Below the pieces are notes generated by a model. The model searched no databases. It saw only the letters and a list, made by a program, of their open reading frames with translations, and was not told where the DNA came from. 64,000 bases of DNA from NCBI RefSeq assembly GCF_004104355.1, contig NZ_RJLM01000003.1, positions 124,001 to 188,000 of the forward strand, given 5' to 3'. This document shows positions 54,411-64,000 of the stretch, piece after piece; position 1 is the first letter of the stretch; each line of letters starts with the position of its first letter. Position numbers and translations under genes: made by a program. This stretch comes from Photobacterium chitinilyticum. Its GTDB lineage: Bacteria > Pseudomonadota > Gammaproteobacteria > Enterobacterales > Vibrionaceae.

Positions 54411-56504
54411 TTAGAAGTCTACAGACAGACCCAAACCGAGTGTTCTTGGTTGACCCGCTCCGGCAATAGGTGCTGGTCCAGGGAAAGGCAAGGCATAGTA
54501 GTTGGTAACATATGATTCATCCAACAAGTTTGAACCGAAGATATAAACGGTATAGTCATCAAATTTATAGCCGAGATGAGCATCAACTAAACCGTAGCCG
54601 TCAATTGTTAAGGTATTGGCTGCGTCAGTATAAGTTGATGAGCGATAGTTATAAGTAAGATGCCCATACAAGCCTTGGTAGCCGTCGTAATTCAGCGAAA
54701 GCGCAGATGTAAACTGGGGAGCATTTGCCATTCGTTTACCGGCAAACTCACTGGTTTTATATTCAGCTTTGTTCAAGCCGGTTACACTAGTAAGCGACCA
54801 TTCCATATTAATGAGCCAGTTAATATCAAATTCAGCACCATAACTACGGGCTTTATCTACATTGAAAAATGAAATTTGATTCAATGCGCTAATACTCCGC
54901 CCATGAGCATCTTTGATATCTAAATAAAATAGGTTTAAGTCTAAATTAAGCTGGTTTTCGAACCACGAGGATTTCACCCCTAATTCATAGTCAATAGTTT
55001 CTTGCGGGTCATATTTCGCGTTATCTGGATTAAGTTCAGTAAAGTTGAAACCTCCGGATTGATAACCTTTCGAAACGCTACCGTAAAACAAATTGTCACG
55101 GCCTAGCTGATAGCCAAATGCAGCCTTCGGCAACCAGACATCCCACGATGCACTTCGGTTATACTGACTAGCCATCTCCATACCCGAAATTACGTTACTA
55201 GTCGATGAATCAATATTCTTCTCGTCTTTTTGCCACCGTAATCCAAGCGTCGCTTCAAGTTTATCCGTCACATTGAACGTACTTTGACCAAATACCGCAT
55301 ACTGATCGCTGGATACGTCAGTCATATTATGTGATTCCATCGGCCCAAAGAGCGAATTTGGAACTACTGTGCCATTATCTTTAGCATCATATAAATTATC
55401 TTGATAGAAAATCCCGCCAACCCAGCGGATCTCACTGTTGTTGGAATTAAACCTCAATTCATGTGACTGCGTTTCAATATCGGAATCATCCATGAACTTA
55501 GCACCATCGAAGTTGCCCAATACAGGAGATACTGACCCGTTAGTACGATCCATATCAGAAATATGCTGTGCAGAAGTATGCTGGTTGGCAGCCAGGTAAG
55601 TAACAACAAAGCTATCAGCTTCATGTTCAACTTTAAGAGCCTGATCTGCCACTTTGACATTATTTTTCGCATCAACTTCTTGGCGCGTTGTTAGCGAACC
55701 ATCATTTTCGGCATAGAAAGGAAGACCACCATTATCACGGCTCTCGCCATTAAAACTCAGTATAGCGTGAGTCCTGTCTGATATATTCCATCTAAAGTGG
55801 CCATTATATTGATTGGCTTTAGATTCATCGTAATCAGATCTGGAGCCCGGATAATTATTAGTTAAGTGACCTGAACTATCACGAAAACGCCCCGCGATAT
55901 TAAAGCTCAGAACATCTTCAATCAAATCTTGTCCATACGCGCCATAAATCATTCTGCTGTTGCGTTCAGCAATTTCCGCAACCAGCTTGCCTTCAGGCTC
56001 ACCGCTTGACTTACGTGTTATCACATTGATAACACCACCAAGGCTGCTCTGACCATACAAAGTACTTTGTGTACCGCGTAGGAACTCAACACGTTCAACG
56101 TTCAATAAACCTAAATCCATACCATAGACGGAGGAATGCGGTACACCATCAATGTAAACTGTGATTGGTGACTCTTGAGCAAATGCTGATGTCGCTAAAC
56201 CACGATAGCTGGGTGAAGAAAATACACCATAGTTGTTTGAAATGGCGACGTTTGGCAAGGTCTTCATGAATGGTTCAAGGCTATAAATGCCCTTTTGTTC
56301 AAGCTCTTCTCCCGTAGTAACTTGCACCGACACTGGAATTTCTCTTACATTCTCTTCCATTTTGGTGGCCGTCACCGTCATTACCTCGGCTGGACGGTTT
56401 GCTGATGATAAGTTATTTTGAGATTGAAGCTCTGAAGAAGCTTGCGCTTTTATAGATAAAGCAAACACCACTGATGCGGCGAGCAGTGTCATACGAATAG
56501 GCAT
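54411..56504 (-). CDS. TonB-dependent siderophore receptor
   Basis: Outer-membrane gated receptor of 697 residues: signal peptide MPIRMTLLAASVVFALSIKA, TonB box-like EVMTVTATK (about 40-48), plug domain with VYIDGVP and VEFLRGTQSTLYGQSSLGGV (about 132-151), then a 22-strand barrel ending RTLGLGLSVDF. Overall closest in look to FyuA/FptA-like receptors, which take thiazoline siderophores; this is by pattern. AAAGGA precedes the ATG. A Fur-like box lies 40 bases upstream. First gene of the receptor-MFS-thiolase-ABC unit. Confidence 0.88.
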   Translation of the reverse strand: MPIRMTLLAASVVFALSIKAQASSELQSQNNLSSANRPAEVMTVTATKMEENVREIPVSVQVTTGEELEQKGIYSLEPFMKTLPNVAISNNYGVFSSPSYRGLATSAFAQESPITVYIDGVPHSSVYGMDLGLLNVERVEFLRGTQSTLYGQSSLGGVINVITRKSSGEPEGKLVAEIAERNSRMIYGAYGQDLIEDVLSFNIAGRFRDSSGHLTNNYPGSRSDYDESKANQYNGHFRWNISDRTHAILSFNGESRDNGGLPFYAENDGSLTTRQEVDAKNNVKVADQALKVEHEADSFVVTYLAANQHTSAQHISDMDRTNGSVSPVLGNFDGAKFMDDSDIETQSHELRFNSNNSEIRWVGGIFYQDNLYDAKDNGTVVPNSLFGPMESHNMTDVSSDQYAVFGQSTFNVTDKLEATLGLRWQKDEKNIDSSTSNVISGMEMASQYNRSASWDVWLPKAAFGYQLGRDNLFYGSVSKGYQSGGFNFTELNPDNAKYDPQETIDYELGVKSSWFENQLNLDLNLFYLDIKDAHGRSISALNQISFFNVDKARSYGAEFDINWLINMEWSLTSVTGLNKAEYKTSEFAGKRMANAPQFTSALSLNYDGYQGLYGHLTYNYRSSTYTDAANTLTIDGYGLVDAHLGYKFDDYTVYIFGSNLLDESYVTNYYALPFPGPAPIAGAGQPRTLGLGLSVDF

Positions 56505-56543
56505 TATAGATCCTTTGAAAATATGGTCACCCAGAAACCGTAA

Positions 56544-56558
56544 CGATAGCCATTCTCA
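56544..56558 (-). promoter_or_regulatory. Fur-like site upstream of the TonB receptor
   Basis: Reverse-strand TGAGAAT-G-GCTATCG: the left half fits Fur sites (TGA(T/G)AAT), the right half keeps 4 of 7 positions. Moderate support. Confidence 0.45.
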
Positions 56559-56780
56559 TTAAGGATGAATATTAGAAAAGGGAGCTTTTACAACAGAATG
56601 CGGAATTTCAGTAAAATTTGTTGCTTTCACTGAACAATGTATGACTGAAAGAACAATAACCAGCTCCAATCAATGTTGCTGGCAACTACTAGTGACAAGC
56701 TTATAAATACATACAGTGAGGAAGCTTCCATGCTTCCATTTGGCACATCCATTTGAATTCTATGCGGTTACTTGAATCGT

Positions 56781-57884
56781 TCAACTGGCTGCAATATAAC
56801 GCCTTCGCATGCCGAGGAAAGGTTTTTCAATTGCATGCCAAGTTAAAGTAGATAACATTAAGCTTGCAGGCAAAACAAGTAATATTGTTGTCATGAGGGC
56901 GTCATAATAAGGGTCATTGGTAATAACTAGCCACCACTGCCCTTTCTGAATAGTGCTTATCACCACATAGTGCCACAGGTAAACTGAAAAGCTAAGCATA
57001 CCTAATGATTTAAACACCTGACAAAGGCGTGTAGGTAACCATTTCACTACGGCACAATAACCTAAAATAAAACTGACACAGATTATGGCCTCAACGAGAG
57101 GAATGAAAATTCTCCAGACTTCATCAACAGGCCACCCTCCTCGGTGATTAAACCAAAATGCCAAAAATATAAAACCCAAAAGCCCAAAAACCAAGTAAAT
57201 TGGATGTTTTATTTGCTTTCCAGAAGCCAATGCATTTCCAGCTAGCATACCAAGTAAAAACTGATCGGCTCTTCCCAGTAACGTCCAGTAACTCATATCT
57301 CGCGGACTGGCTCCGTGCATCACTCCAATAAAGCGCAACAAAAGCATCAATACCAATAACGCTAGTATGATTTTCATCCCATTACGATTAAGCAATAACA
57401 TAAGCAATGGAAATAGCAAATAAAACTGAAATTCAACAGCTATAGCCCAGAACATTGCCGTGAAAGGCCAGATATCAAGCCTGCCATTTATATTCCCCAT
57501 CATAACTATTGTTTGAATAAAAGATTGAAAATCAAACTGTTTAGGGAAGGCACAAATACCAGCAACCAAGAACAGCATCATCAATGGATAGATACGTAAC
57601 ACTCGATTATATAGAAACGTTCGATACTTTATGTCTTTGCCGGTGCTCCCATAGGCCAATAAGAATCCACTTAACACCATAAATAGAGCCAAAGATATAT
57701 GAGCTTCTGCTAATAGCGCCATCAATGGGTTATCAGTTTCAATCCAGTGAGTAAAATTAAACGGCTGGTTGAAACGTAATTGGTAAGAAAAAACATGCAA
57801 TCCATGATAAAAAAGAATCATGAATGCAGCAAACCCCCTGATATGATCCAATTCAGGCATATATCGGATATTCTGACTTTGCAT
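56781..57884 (-). CDS. Membrane acyltransferase (acyltransferase-3/OafA type)
   Basis: 367 residues with about ten membrane helices. The N-terminus MPELDHIRGFAAFMILFYHG has the RGFA and His typical of family 3 acyltransferases, which O- or N-acylate sugars, peptides or lipids. Its ATG overlaps the thioesterase stop by one base, so it belongs to the biosynthetic operon and may acylate the siderophore. A free-standing surface modification role cannot be ruled out. Confidence 0.8.
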   Translation of the reverse strand: MQSQNIRYMPELDHIRGFAAFMILFYHGLHVFSYQLRFNQPFNFTHWIETDNPLMALLAEAHISLALFMVLSGFLLAYGSTGKDIKYRTFLYNRVLRIYPLMMLFLVAGICAFPKQFDFQSFIQTIVMMGNINGRLDIWPFTAMFWAIAVEFQFYLLFPLLMLLLNRNGMKIILALLVLMLLLRFIGVMHGASPRDMSYWTLLGRADQFLLGMLAGNALASGKQIKHPIYLVFGLLGFIFLAFWFNHRGGWPVDEVWRIFIPLVEAIICVSFILGYCAVVKWLPTRLCQVFKSLGMLSFSVYLWHYVVISTIQKGQWWLVITNDPYYDALMTTILLVLPASLMLSTLTWHAIEKPFLGMRRRYIAAS

Positions 57885-58657
57885 TAATAATTCACCTTAA
57901 GTTCACCCATGCCATTCAGAGTATATTGAAGATCTGAGGCCATTAAGTCCGATACTACTCTGCCCTGATCATGAATAAAAAAATGTTCCCCTTCAAACAA
58001 AGAGATCACGACTTGTTTCTGTGTATTATTCCACCATAAGTCTAACTTTCGATAATCGACCTCGGCATCATTTTTGGCACCAATAACATGAATTGGAATC
58101 GACACTCTCTTATTTGCGTCATAACGAAGTAACCACTCACTTAATGAGAAATCAGAACGTATGATTGGCAATAGAAAAGACATCAGCTCTTCATTTTCCA
58201 ACACTTCTGGAGGAGACCCATTCAAAAACATCAATTCTTCAATAAGTTCCGCATCAGACAAATTAACACGAGGTCGGATCCCTTTGGCAATGACTGGAGC
58301 CTGACGTCCAGAGACAAATAATGCATGAGGAGCAACACCTCTCTGCAGGGCATAATCGGCTAAATGAAAAGCCAATCCAGCCCCCATACTATGGCCAAAC
58401 AAAGCAAAAGGTCGTCGTTGCTGTGCCAGCAAGTCAATAAACAGCTCCTCTGTTAATTCAGGCACGCTTGCCACTAGATCTTCACAGATACGAACACCGT
58501 GCCCTGGAAATTCAACGGGTTGAACTGCAATCCATTCAGGCAAATAACTGTCCCATTGACGGTATATACTGGCATTTCCTCCTGCATACGGTAAACAATA
58601 CACATCTATTTCTGCTGATGTTTTGGTAGACGGAAATGGTAGCCATCGGTTTGACAT
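57884..58657 (-). CDS. Type II thioesterase of the NRPS system
   Basis: 257 residues, alpha/beta hydrolase: YCLPYAGGNASIYRQW near the N-terminus, nucleophile S90 in LFGHSMGAG, and catalytic His in FEGEHFFIHD. It normally removes wrong acyl groups from carrier domains; because no thioesterase domain is seen on the NRPS parts in the window, it might also help release. Eleven bases downstream of the second NRPS gene. Confidence 0.86.
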   Translation of the reverse strand: MSNRWLPFPSTKTSAEIDVYCLPYAGGNASIYRQWDSYLPEWIAVQPVEFPGHGVRICEDLVASVPELTEELFIDLLAQQRRPFALFGHSMGAGLAFHLADYALQRGVAPHALFVSGRQAPVIAKGIRPRVNLSDAELIEELMFLNGSPPEVLENEELMSFLLPIIRSDFSLSEWLLRYDANKRVSIPIHVIGAKNDAEVDYRKLDLWWNNTQKQVVISLFEGEHFFIHDQGRVVSDLMASDLQYTLNGMGELKVNY

Positions 58658-58668
58658 AATAAAATCAC

Positions 58669-61600
58669 CTAGAAAGTAAAGCTCTGCCCCTTCGCTCGAC
58701 GTTGACGAGCAGCTGGCGCTTTTTTGTTATTAAGTTCTTCGTCTAATGCTCTAAGGCATGAATAGGTAAATAACCATGTGACAGGAAATTCTCGTTGCAG
58801 TGCCTTTTGTAATTTGCCATGGGCAGCTACCAGAGTGACCGAAGTAGCTCCAGCTTCAAAAAAATTATCCTCAGGGTGTAAATCACCTAGTTTCATCGTT
58901 TCGCAAAGTATATTTTTCAATACCCGTTGCGACGGAGAAGAATCACAGTGGGTATGTACTTGCTTAAACTCAACAGCAGGTAATGCTCTGCGATCAACTT
59001 TTCCATTCACGCTCAAAGGTAAGGCAGGCAAAACAACGAAGTTATGCGGAACCATGTAATAAGGCAGAAATTTAGCGACATATTCTTTTAGAATTTTGGT
59101 ATCAAGCGCTAAAGAACTCCGAGCAACAACATAACTAATAAGTACACTCTGGCCTGCGTTCTTTTGTACTTCGACTACTGCACGCTCAACCGCTAAATGT
59201 GACTGCAACACCTGCTCTATTTCACCCAGCTCGATCCTATGTCCACTGATTTTGACTTGATGATCATTACGCCCAAGAAACTCTAACGTTCCATCTTGCC
59301 AAAACCGAGCTCTGTCTCCCGTTTTATATAGACGTTCTTGCCCAAGCATAACGAATGCGGCAGCGGTTTTTTCCTCGTCACCCCAATAACTTTTTGCCAA
59401 CCCAGCCCCGCCGATATAAAGATCCCCCTCAACCCAGTCAGGTCTGTCACTCATATATTTATCCAATACGCGATAATATTGATGTGATAACGGCTGGCCA
59501 TATGGAATTGAAGCCCAGTGACTTGGAACATGATCCGCCGATTGCCAGTTAGACCAAATAGCAGCCTCTGTGGCGCCGCCTAAAACAACGACACGAGCAT
59601 TGGGAGCAATTGCTTTAATACGTTGCGGGAGACTAAGTGGTGCCCAATCACCACTCAGTAGGACCAACCGCAATGAGGCGGGTAGTTGCAGGCTTTGGTT
59701 TTCGCACCATGTTACGAGCATGTCTAACAAAGCAGGCACAGAATTCCATATCGTTACCTGACTTTGATGCAACTTTTGGTACCAATGTTCTGGGTTTCTC
59801 TCACTGCCCTCTTCAGGAAAGAGAACACTTCCCCCGGACAACAGTGGCATAAAAATATCATAGACAGATAAATCGAAATTCAGGGCGGAGAGGGCAAATG
59901 TGCGATCTTCAGGAGCTGCGCCAAAGCGTTCCGCCATATCATCAAGCGTATTTCGCACTGCGCCATGTTCCATTTCAACCCCTTTGGGTACCCCCGTCGA
60001 GCCTGATGTAAAAATAATATATGCCGAATGCAATCCATCATATGTCACCGCACCCGCTTCAATCTCGCTTTCCTGCTCCCGAAACGGCCCGATAGTCATA
60101 GTGGCAAGCTGACAGGTATTCGCGACGGAACCCGTGTCGCAATGCAAGGCCAGCACGGGCTTCGCTTGTCCGATAATATTTTTATAACGCTCTGGCGGAG
60201 TATCGACAGACACAGGTACATAAACCGCACCGATCATATGGCACGCGACAACTGCTGCAACTTGCCCAGCCCCTTTCGGTAGCATGACTAACACACGGTC
60301 ACCTAAAGCGACCCCTTTCTGCTGCATTTGTTTGGCCAATACGCAACACCACTTGGATAGCTCTTTATAAGTCAGGTGATCACCGTTCCCGTCAATAACC
60401 GCAACACGATTCTTAAAACGAAGCATGTTATCGATAACTGGCTGGTGCAGAGTATGCGCCTCTGTAGAAAAATGCTCATCAAAACAGTGGGTTATTCTGC
60501 GTGGCACCTCCTGGTCAGCGTGTAATGTTCGTACTGGCGGCTCTGACCAGGTGTCATCCTCCCACGCCAATTTTTTCAGGCACCGAAGGTATTGCTCCAG
60601 CATCACCTCAGTCGCGGTTACATTAAGGGCTTGCCTAGAGATATCCCAGTTAAACAGCAGTTTTCCATTTTCTTCTCGAAGCTGGTGATCAAAGGTTACT
60701 TGGGGTGTCTGACTTAACCCGTACACTTCTTGCCAGCCTAAAGATTCAAAGTTTGTACTTTCTTCTCCCATCAATAGACTGGTAAACACAACAGGCATGA
60801 GTGCCCCAGAATAGTTCTGGTTCATGCGAGCTAATTGACGAAGCAAATCAACACCGTCAACCAAGCTATATTCTATTCTCTCAAGCAACTTGTCCTGTAC
60901 CAGTCGAACCTGCTCGATAAATGGCAGCGTCATATCATCAAAGTCGACCAGTGTATTATTGGTAAACTCACCGAGAATTTGCTGTACCTGCTCATGAACT
61001 GGATGACGATTGAATAAAGTAACGTTGAGCGTAAGTGCCTCATTGGCACTCCAGCGTGACAGGGTAACAGCGAACAGCGTCATTAAAGCCGTCGATGGTG
61101 TGACGTTGTACTTTCGACAACGCTGTTTGAATGCCTGCCAATAAACGGCATCCACCTCACCTCTTAAACGGTGGAACCCGGCCTTGTTTTGATCATGAAC
61201 AGCAGCAGGGAGCTTGGGGGCAGATGGTAACGTTTCGAGTACGCTATCCCAGTATCGTTTCGCTTCTGATCGCCGCGACGAAAACGCCTCCCCGTGCACG
61301 TACTGTAAATAATCTCGGAAAGTCACGTCAGGAGCCGCTGACAATGTATGCTTGTCTATCAGGCTAAACCATTCACGGAACAGTAACTGACAACTCCACG
61401 CATCGAGCGTCATCAAGTCAATGCTCGTGTGAAGGCGCAAGCCATGTTTATGCAGCGTCGCTTTGATATCAAACAGTGGCCATTGCTCCGCAGGCCGAAT
61501 TTGTGACTCCATCTCCAAGCGTATATCTTGCAGGGCTTTATCCACTTCTTCGCTTGACGCCTCGCGAAGATCACGACAAGAAATAGTGTAAAAAGGTACT

Positions 61601-62031
61601 TCCTGCAATACCTTCTGATAACCGTCATTAGAAATAATGGTACGCAACATATCATGACGTAGAACTACCTCGTTAAGCGCCAATTCAGTGGCCTCAAGGC
61701 TGGCTGTTGGATGTTCGAGCTCGACGTAAGAATGAGCGGCTACGCCCCCTAAATTTAATGCTTCAGAGCGTCCTACCAAGTAGGCCTGCTGAATCGGCGT
61801 TATCTCAAATGGCAGGAACCTTTCCGATTGATTATGTACAACCCCTTTTATTACCTCTTTCTTTTCATTGGTTTGAAGTTGCTCAATCAATGCGGGTTTA
61901 TTCTGACGTAACGCTTGTTTTAGCGCCTCGTCCATTGCCCCTTTCGGAGCCCTGAACTTAAGCTGTCCGGCTTCTTGCCAAATTTCAATATGACGCTCGG
62001 CAAGCGTATTTAACAAGTTGGTCATCATCAT
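58669..62031 (-). CDS. NRPS module: docking - cyclization - adenylation(Cys) - carrier
   Basis: 1120 residues. A TubC-like docking domain (about 1-52) is followed by a heterocyclization domain (about 73-500) with the DxxxxD hallmark D205-L-M-T-L-D210. The adenylation domain is about 515-1020: IIFTSGSTGVPKGVE, NFDLSVYDIF, LGGATEAAIW, YKTGDRARF, LSVNGKVDRRAL. Reading the ten-residue specificity code by alignment gives D-L-Y-N-L-S-L-I-W-K, the known cysteine code. The carrier domain has Ser1064 in FEAGATSVT. There is no thioesterase or condensation domain after it. Predicted chemistry is addition of Cys and closure to a thiazoline. The ATG overlaps the upstream NRPS stop by four bases, with GAGGAGGGAG before it. 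Confidence 0.88.
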   Translation of the reverse strand: MMMTNLLNTLAERHIEIWQEAGQLKFRAPKGAMDEALKQALRQNKPALIEQLQTNEKKEVIKGVVHNQSERFLPFEITPIQQAYLVGRSEALNLGGVAAHSYVELEHPTASLEATELALNEVVLRHDMLRTIISNDGYQKVLQEVPFYTISCRDLREASSEEVDKALQDIRLEMESQIRPAEQWPLFDIKATLHKHGLRLHTSIDLMTLDAWSCQLLFREWFSLIDKHTLSAAPDVTFRDYLQYVHGEAFSSRRSEAKRYWDSVLETLPSAPKLPAAVHDQNKAGFHRLRGEVDAVYWQAFKQRCRKYNVTPSTALMTLFAVTLSRWSANEALTLNVTLFNRHPVHEQVQQILGEFTNNTLVDFDDMTLPFIEQVRLVQDKLLERIEYSLVDGVDLLRQLARMNQNYSGALMPVVFTSLLMGEESTNFESLGWQEVYGLSQTPQVTFDHQLREENGKLLFNWDISRQALNVTATEVMLEQYLRCLKKLAWEDDTWSEPPVRTLHADQEVPRRITHCFDEHFSTEAHTLHQPVIDNMLRFKNRVAVIDGNGDHLTYKELSKWCCVLAKQMQQKGVALGDRVLVMLPKGAGQVAAVVACHMIGAVYVPVSVDTPPERYKNIIGQAKPVLALHCDTGSVANTCQLATMTIGPFREQESEIEAGAVTYDGLHSAYIIFTSGSTGVPKGVEMEHGAVRNTLDDMAERFGAAPEDRTFALSALNFDLSVYDIFMPLLSGGSVLFPEEGSERNPEHWYQKLHQSQVTIWNSVPALLDMLVTWCENQSLQLPASLRLVLLSGDWAPLSLPQRIKAIAPNARVVVLGGATEAAIWSNWQSADHVPSHWASIPYGQPLSHQYYRVLDKYMSDRPDWVEGDLYIGGAGLAKSYWGDEEKTAAAFVMLGQERLYKTGDRARFWQDGTLEFLGRNDHQVKISGHRIELGEIEQVLQSHLAVERAVVEVQKNAGQSVLISYVVARSSLALDTKILKEYVAKFLPYYMVPHNFVVLPALPLSVNGKVDRRALPAVEFKQVHTHCDSSPSQRVLKNILCETMKLGDLHPEDNFFEAGATSVTLVAAHGKLQKALQREFPVTWLFTYSCLRALDEELNNKKAPAARQRRAKGQSFTF

Positions 62032-64000
62032 AGCGCTCCCTCCTCAAACGACTGGGTGAAAGACAGTTGTGGCTGGGATGCTGGACCCGCAACACCACCG
62101 ACCATGCAGGATAAAAATAACTGGGAGGAAGACAACGACAGCGCCTCTCTAAAAAGCTCTGGGCGAGCATCACCAATCTGGCAAACAGAGAGCCCATTCT
62201 GATGCGCCGACATTTCGAGCAATTGACAAATAGCACCGGTTTCAATCAAACCAAATGGCAAACTGGCCTGTTCATACAAAGGAGCAATAGCCGACATTTC
62301 AAGAACAAATACCGCCATGAAAGGGGCATCACCCACCCACGTACCATTACCAATGGAAAAACGGCTAAAAAGATTATCAGGTAGATGATTGGTTACACGT
62401 TGCAATTGGTGTGCATCAGGCTGATAGTAAAAAGCCCCGGCCATCGACTCCGTTTCGAATTCTGGATTTATCAACAGATAAGTTTGTACCGCTTGCAGGC
62501 CGCCGGCAGATGCATAATTGCACTTTCGCTGGTCGTTTGAATAGTAACTACAGAGTGGCTCTAGCCATCGCCCCAACTGTGTCTCGGTAAGTGGATTAGC
62601 TTCGAAAATTCGGCCACTCTCACGGAACCACTTCAATTCAGGTTGATCAGACAGAGGCAGCGATATTTGTTGCTTTAGGTCATCACGAATTACCGTGCGT
62701 GACTGTTTAAACAATAAACGTGCATTTTGGTCTTTCAAGGATTGATGGGTTGCAAAATAACCATTTGCACTAGCTTGATCTGCAAACCATTGGACGTCAT
62801 TCGACAACACGCCATTTTCAACAGGCGTACAATGCCGAGCAACTAGCTCTATGATAGCTTTCACTGTCGGGCTACGAGCCAAATCTGGAAGCTTAGGCCT
62901 AAAACCAAATGTCGCTTCTATATGCGTGGCAATTGCGATTAAATCCACCGATGACGCACCAAGATCAAGTAATGAGTCACTAGCCTGTATCGACGACTGC
63001 TTTAAAACATCTGATAACAAACTCAAGACTTGCGGAGTCATATCTGTAGCTGACGATGTGGCCTTGTTCGGCTTAGCTGCGTGCTCAGCTGACGAATGCA
63101 TACTCTCTAATACAGAGCGGTCAAGTTTTGCGTTTGCAGTCAAAGGCCAGTGTGATAGAAAATACCATGCAACAGGTACCATGTATGATGGCAATGCAGC
63201 TTGGCTGCGTTCAATCAATTCGGCTTCAAGTCTCTCATCGCCAATCACAAACGCCACAAGCTGCATTTGATGGCGTTCACCAATAGCAATGACTATGGCA
63301 TCTTTAACCTGTGAGTGCTTGTTTATTGTCGCTGCAATCTCACCTGTTTCTACCCGAAATCCATTAACTTTCACCTGGTTGTCTTCACGCCCTAGAAACT
63401 CAATCGAACCGTCATCACGGTAACGTCCATAATCTCCTGTTTTGTATAGAAGAACGCCAGTATCTGGGTGTGGGAAAAAGCTCTGGCTCGTTTTTTCTTC
63501 ATCCGCAAAATAACCGGAAGCAAGCCCTTTCCCTGCAATATAGATTTCACCCTTTTTCCAAGACGGTGCAACATTTAACTGCTGATCAAGTACATAAACT
63601 TGCTGGCCACCAAGCGCATAACCATAAGGAACACTCGTCCATTCTGGTTCTACCTGTTTGATCGCGTAATAGATTGACCAAATCGATGCTTCTGTTGCAC
63701 CACCCAAGCTATATTGGCTAAGTTCAGGCCAAAGCTTCCAAGCCATCTCCGGCAGATCCAACGGAATCCAATCTCCGCTCATCATCACTGTATGTAACGG
63801 AATTGCTGGCGCTTGCTTTGGATGTAAGGAGACATAATCCACCAGCAAGGCAAACAAGCTCGGTACGGAGTTCCATACTGTAACCTGGTGCTGGATGCAC
63901 AGCGATGCCCAATGAGATGGATCCAATGCGAGTTCTTCGCTAGGCAGTACTATCGTGCCGCCCTGACCGAGTACACCAAAAATGTCGTATACCGATAAAT
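62028..64000 (-). CDS. NRPS: adenylation(Cys) - carrier - oxidase-like domain (5' part outside window)
   Basis: Open to the window edge; about 657 residues are visible, starting inside the adenylation core at LSVYDIF. Specificity positions read (D)-L-Y-N-M-S-L-I-W, matching a cysteine code. Adenylation motifs IYIAGKGLASGYF, YKTGDYGRYR, GREDNQVKVNGFRVETGEI and TANAKLDRSVL precede a carrier domain with Ser in LDLGASSVD (about 62954). The C-terminal about 210 residues look like a SagB/McbC-type flavin oxidoreductase (YASAGGLQAVQTYLLI, GLIETGAICQLLEMSA, GLSVCQIGDA), the Ox domain that turns thiazolines into thiazoles. The upstream cyclization and starter domains are not visible. Confidence 0.85.
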   Translation of the reverse strand, partial: LSVYDIFGVLGQGGTIVLPSEELALDPSHWASLCIQHQVTVWNSVPSLFALLVDYVSLHPKQAPAIPLHTVMMSGDWIPLDLPEMAWKLWPELSQYSLGGATEASIWSIYYAIKQVEPEWTSVPYGYALGGQQVYVLDQQLNVAPSWKKGEIYIAGKGLASGYFADEEKTSQSFFPHPDTGVLLYKTGDYGRYRDDGSIEFLGREDNQVKVNGFRVETGEIAATINKHSQVKDAIVIAIGERHQMQLVAFVIGDERLEAELIERSQAALPSYMVPVAWYFLSHWPLTANAKLDRSVLESMHSSAEHAAKPNKATSSATDMTPQVLSLLSDVLKQSSIQASDSLLDLGASSVDLIAIATHIEATFGFRPKLPDLARSPTVKAIIELVARHCTPVENGVLSNDVQWFADQASANGYFATHQSLKDQNARLLFKQSRTVIRDDLKQQISLPLSDQPELKWFRESGRIFEANPLTETQLGRWLEPLCSYYSNDQRKCNYASAGGLQAVQTYLLINPEFETESMAGAFYYQPDAHQLQRVTNHLPDNLFSRFSIGNGTWVGDAPFMAVFVLEMSAIAPLYEQASLPFGLIETGAICQLLEMSAHQNGLSVCQIGDARPELFREALSLSSSQLFLSCMVGGVAGPASQPQLSFTQSFEEGAL

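Overview
The window looks like chromosomal DNA of a marine gammaproteobacterium of the Vibrionaceae (Vibrio, Photobacterium or a close genus). The grounds are the maltodextrin genes with MalT-type boxes, a DUF2860-like outer-membrane protein, the gene order, and an iron-repressed metallophore locus. The genus call is inference; no rRNA or housekeeping marker is present.

Region 1 (1-27.5 kb) is a maltodextrin and glycogen district: malE (partial), a cation/proton antiporter, a cytoplasmic GH13 amylase, malM, lamB, the debranching enzyme glgX, a tyrosine-type phosphatase with a glycogen-binding-like N-terminus, an alpha-1,6-glucosidase with a divergent LysR regulator, glgA, glgC and a second GH13 amylase. 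MalT-like box clusters lie before malE, lamB and the second amylase. The picture is uptake through LamB and MalE, intracellular trimming and debranching by three GH13 enzymes plus GlgX, and storage through GlgC and GlgA. A five-gene tripartite efflux operon (11.65-17.3 kb) and a chemoreceptor gene interrupt it. A short element with inverted termini lies between lamB and malM.

Region 2 (27.5-34 kb) holds mixed genes: a PepSY protein; a fagA-like gene plus fumC behind a perfect 7-1-7 Fur box; an EAL protein; a HAD protein whose nucleophile is replaced; cytochrome b561 with YceI; and a DUF2076-like protein.

Region 3 (34-44.7 kb) is an envelope region. Two tandem paralogous lipoproteins are followed by eight tightly packed genes for secreted or membrane proteins: a lipoprotein, a FlgT_N-like protein, two unknown secreted proteins, two LPP20-like proteins, an MltC-like transglycosylase and a HEISH-motif membrane protein. 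I know no described system with this composition, and it is the best candidate here for a new machine.

Region 4 (44.7-47 kb) has a dCMP deaminase-like gene, the DUF2860-like protein and tRNA-Gly(UCC).

Region 5 (47-64 kb) is an iron-uptake and nonribosomal peptide locus: an AraC activator with a Fur-like box, two YbtP/YbtQ-type ABC proteins, a thiolase, an MFS transporter, a TonB receptor, a membrane acyltransferase, a type II thioesterase and two NRPS proteins. Both adenylation domains carry cysteine-type codes. The upstream NRPS, cut by the window edge, ends in an oxidase-like domain, which suggests a thiazole-thiazoline metallophore.
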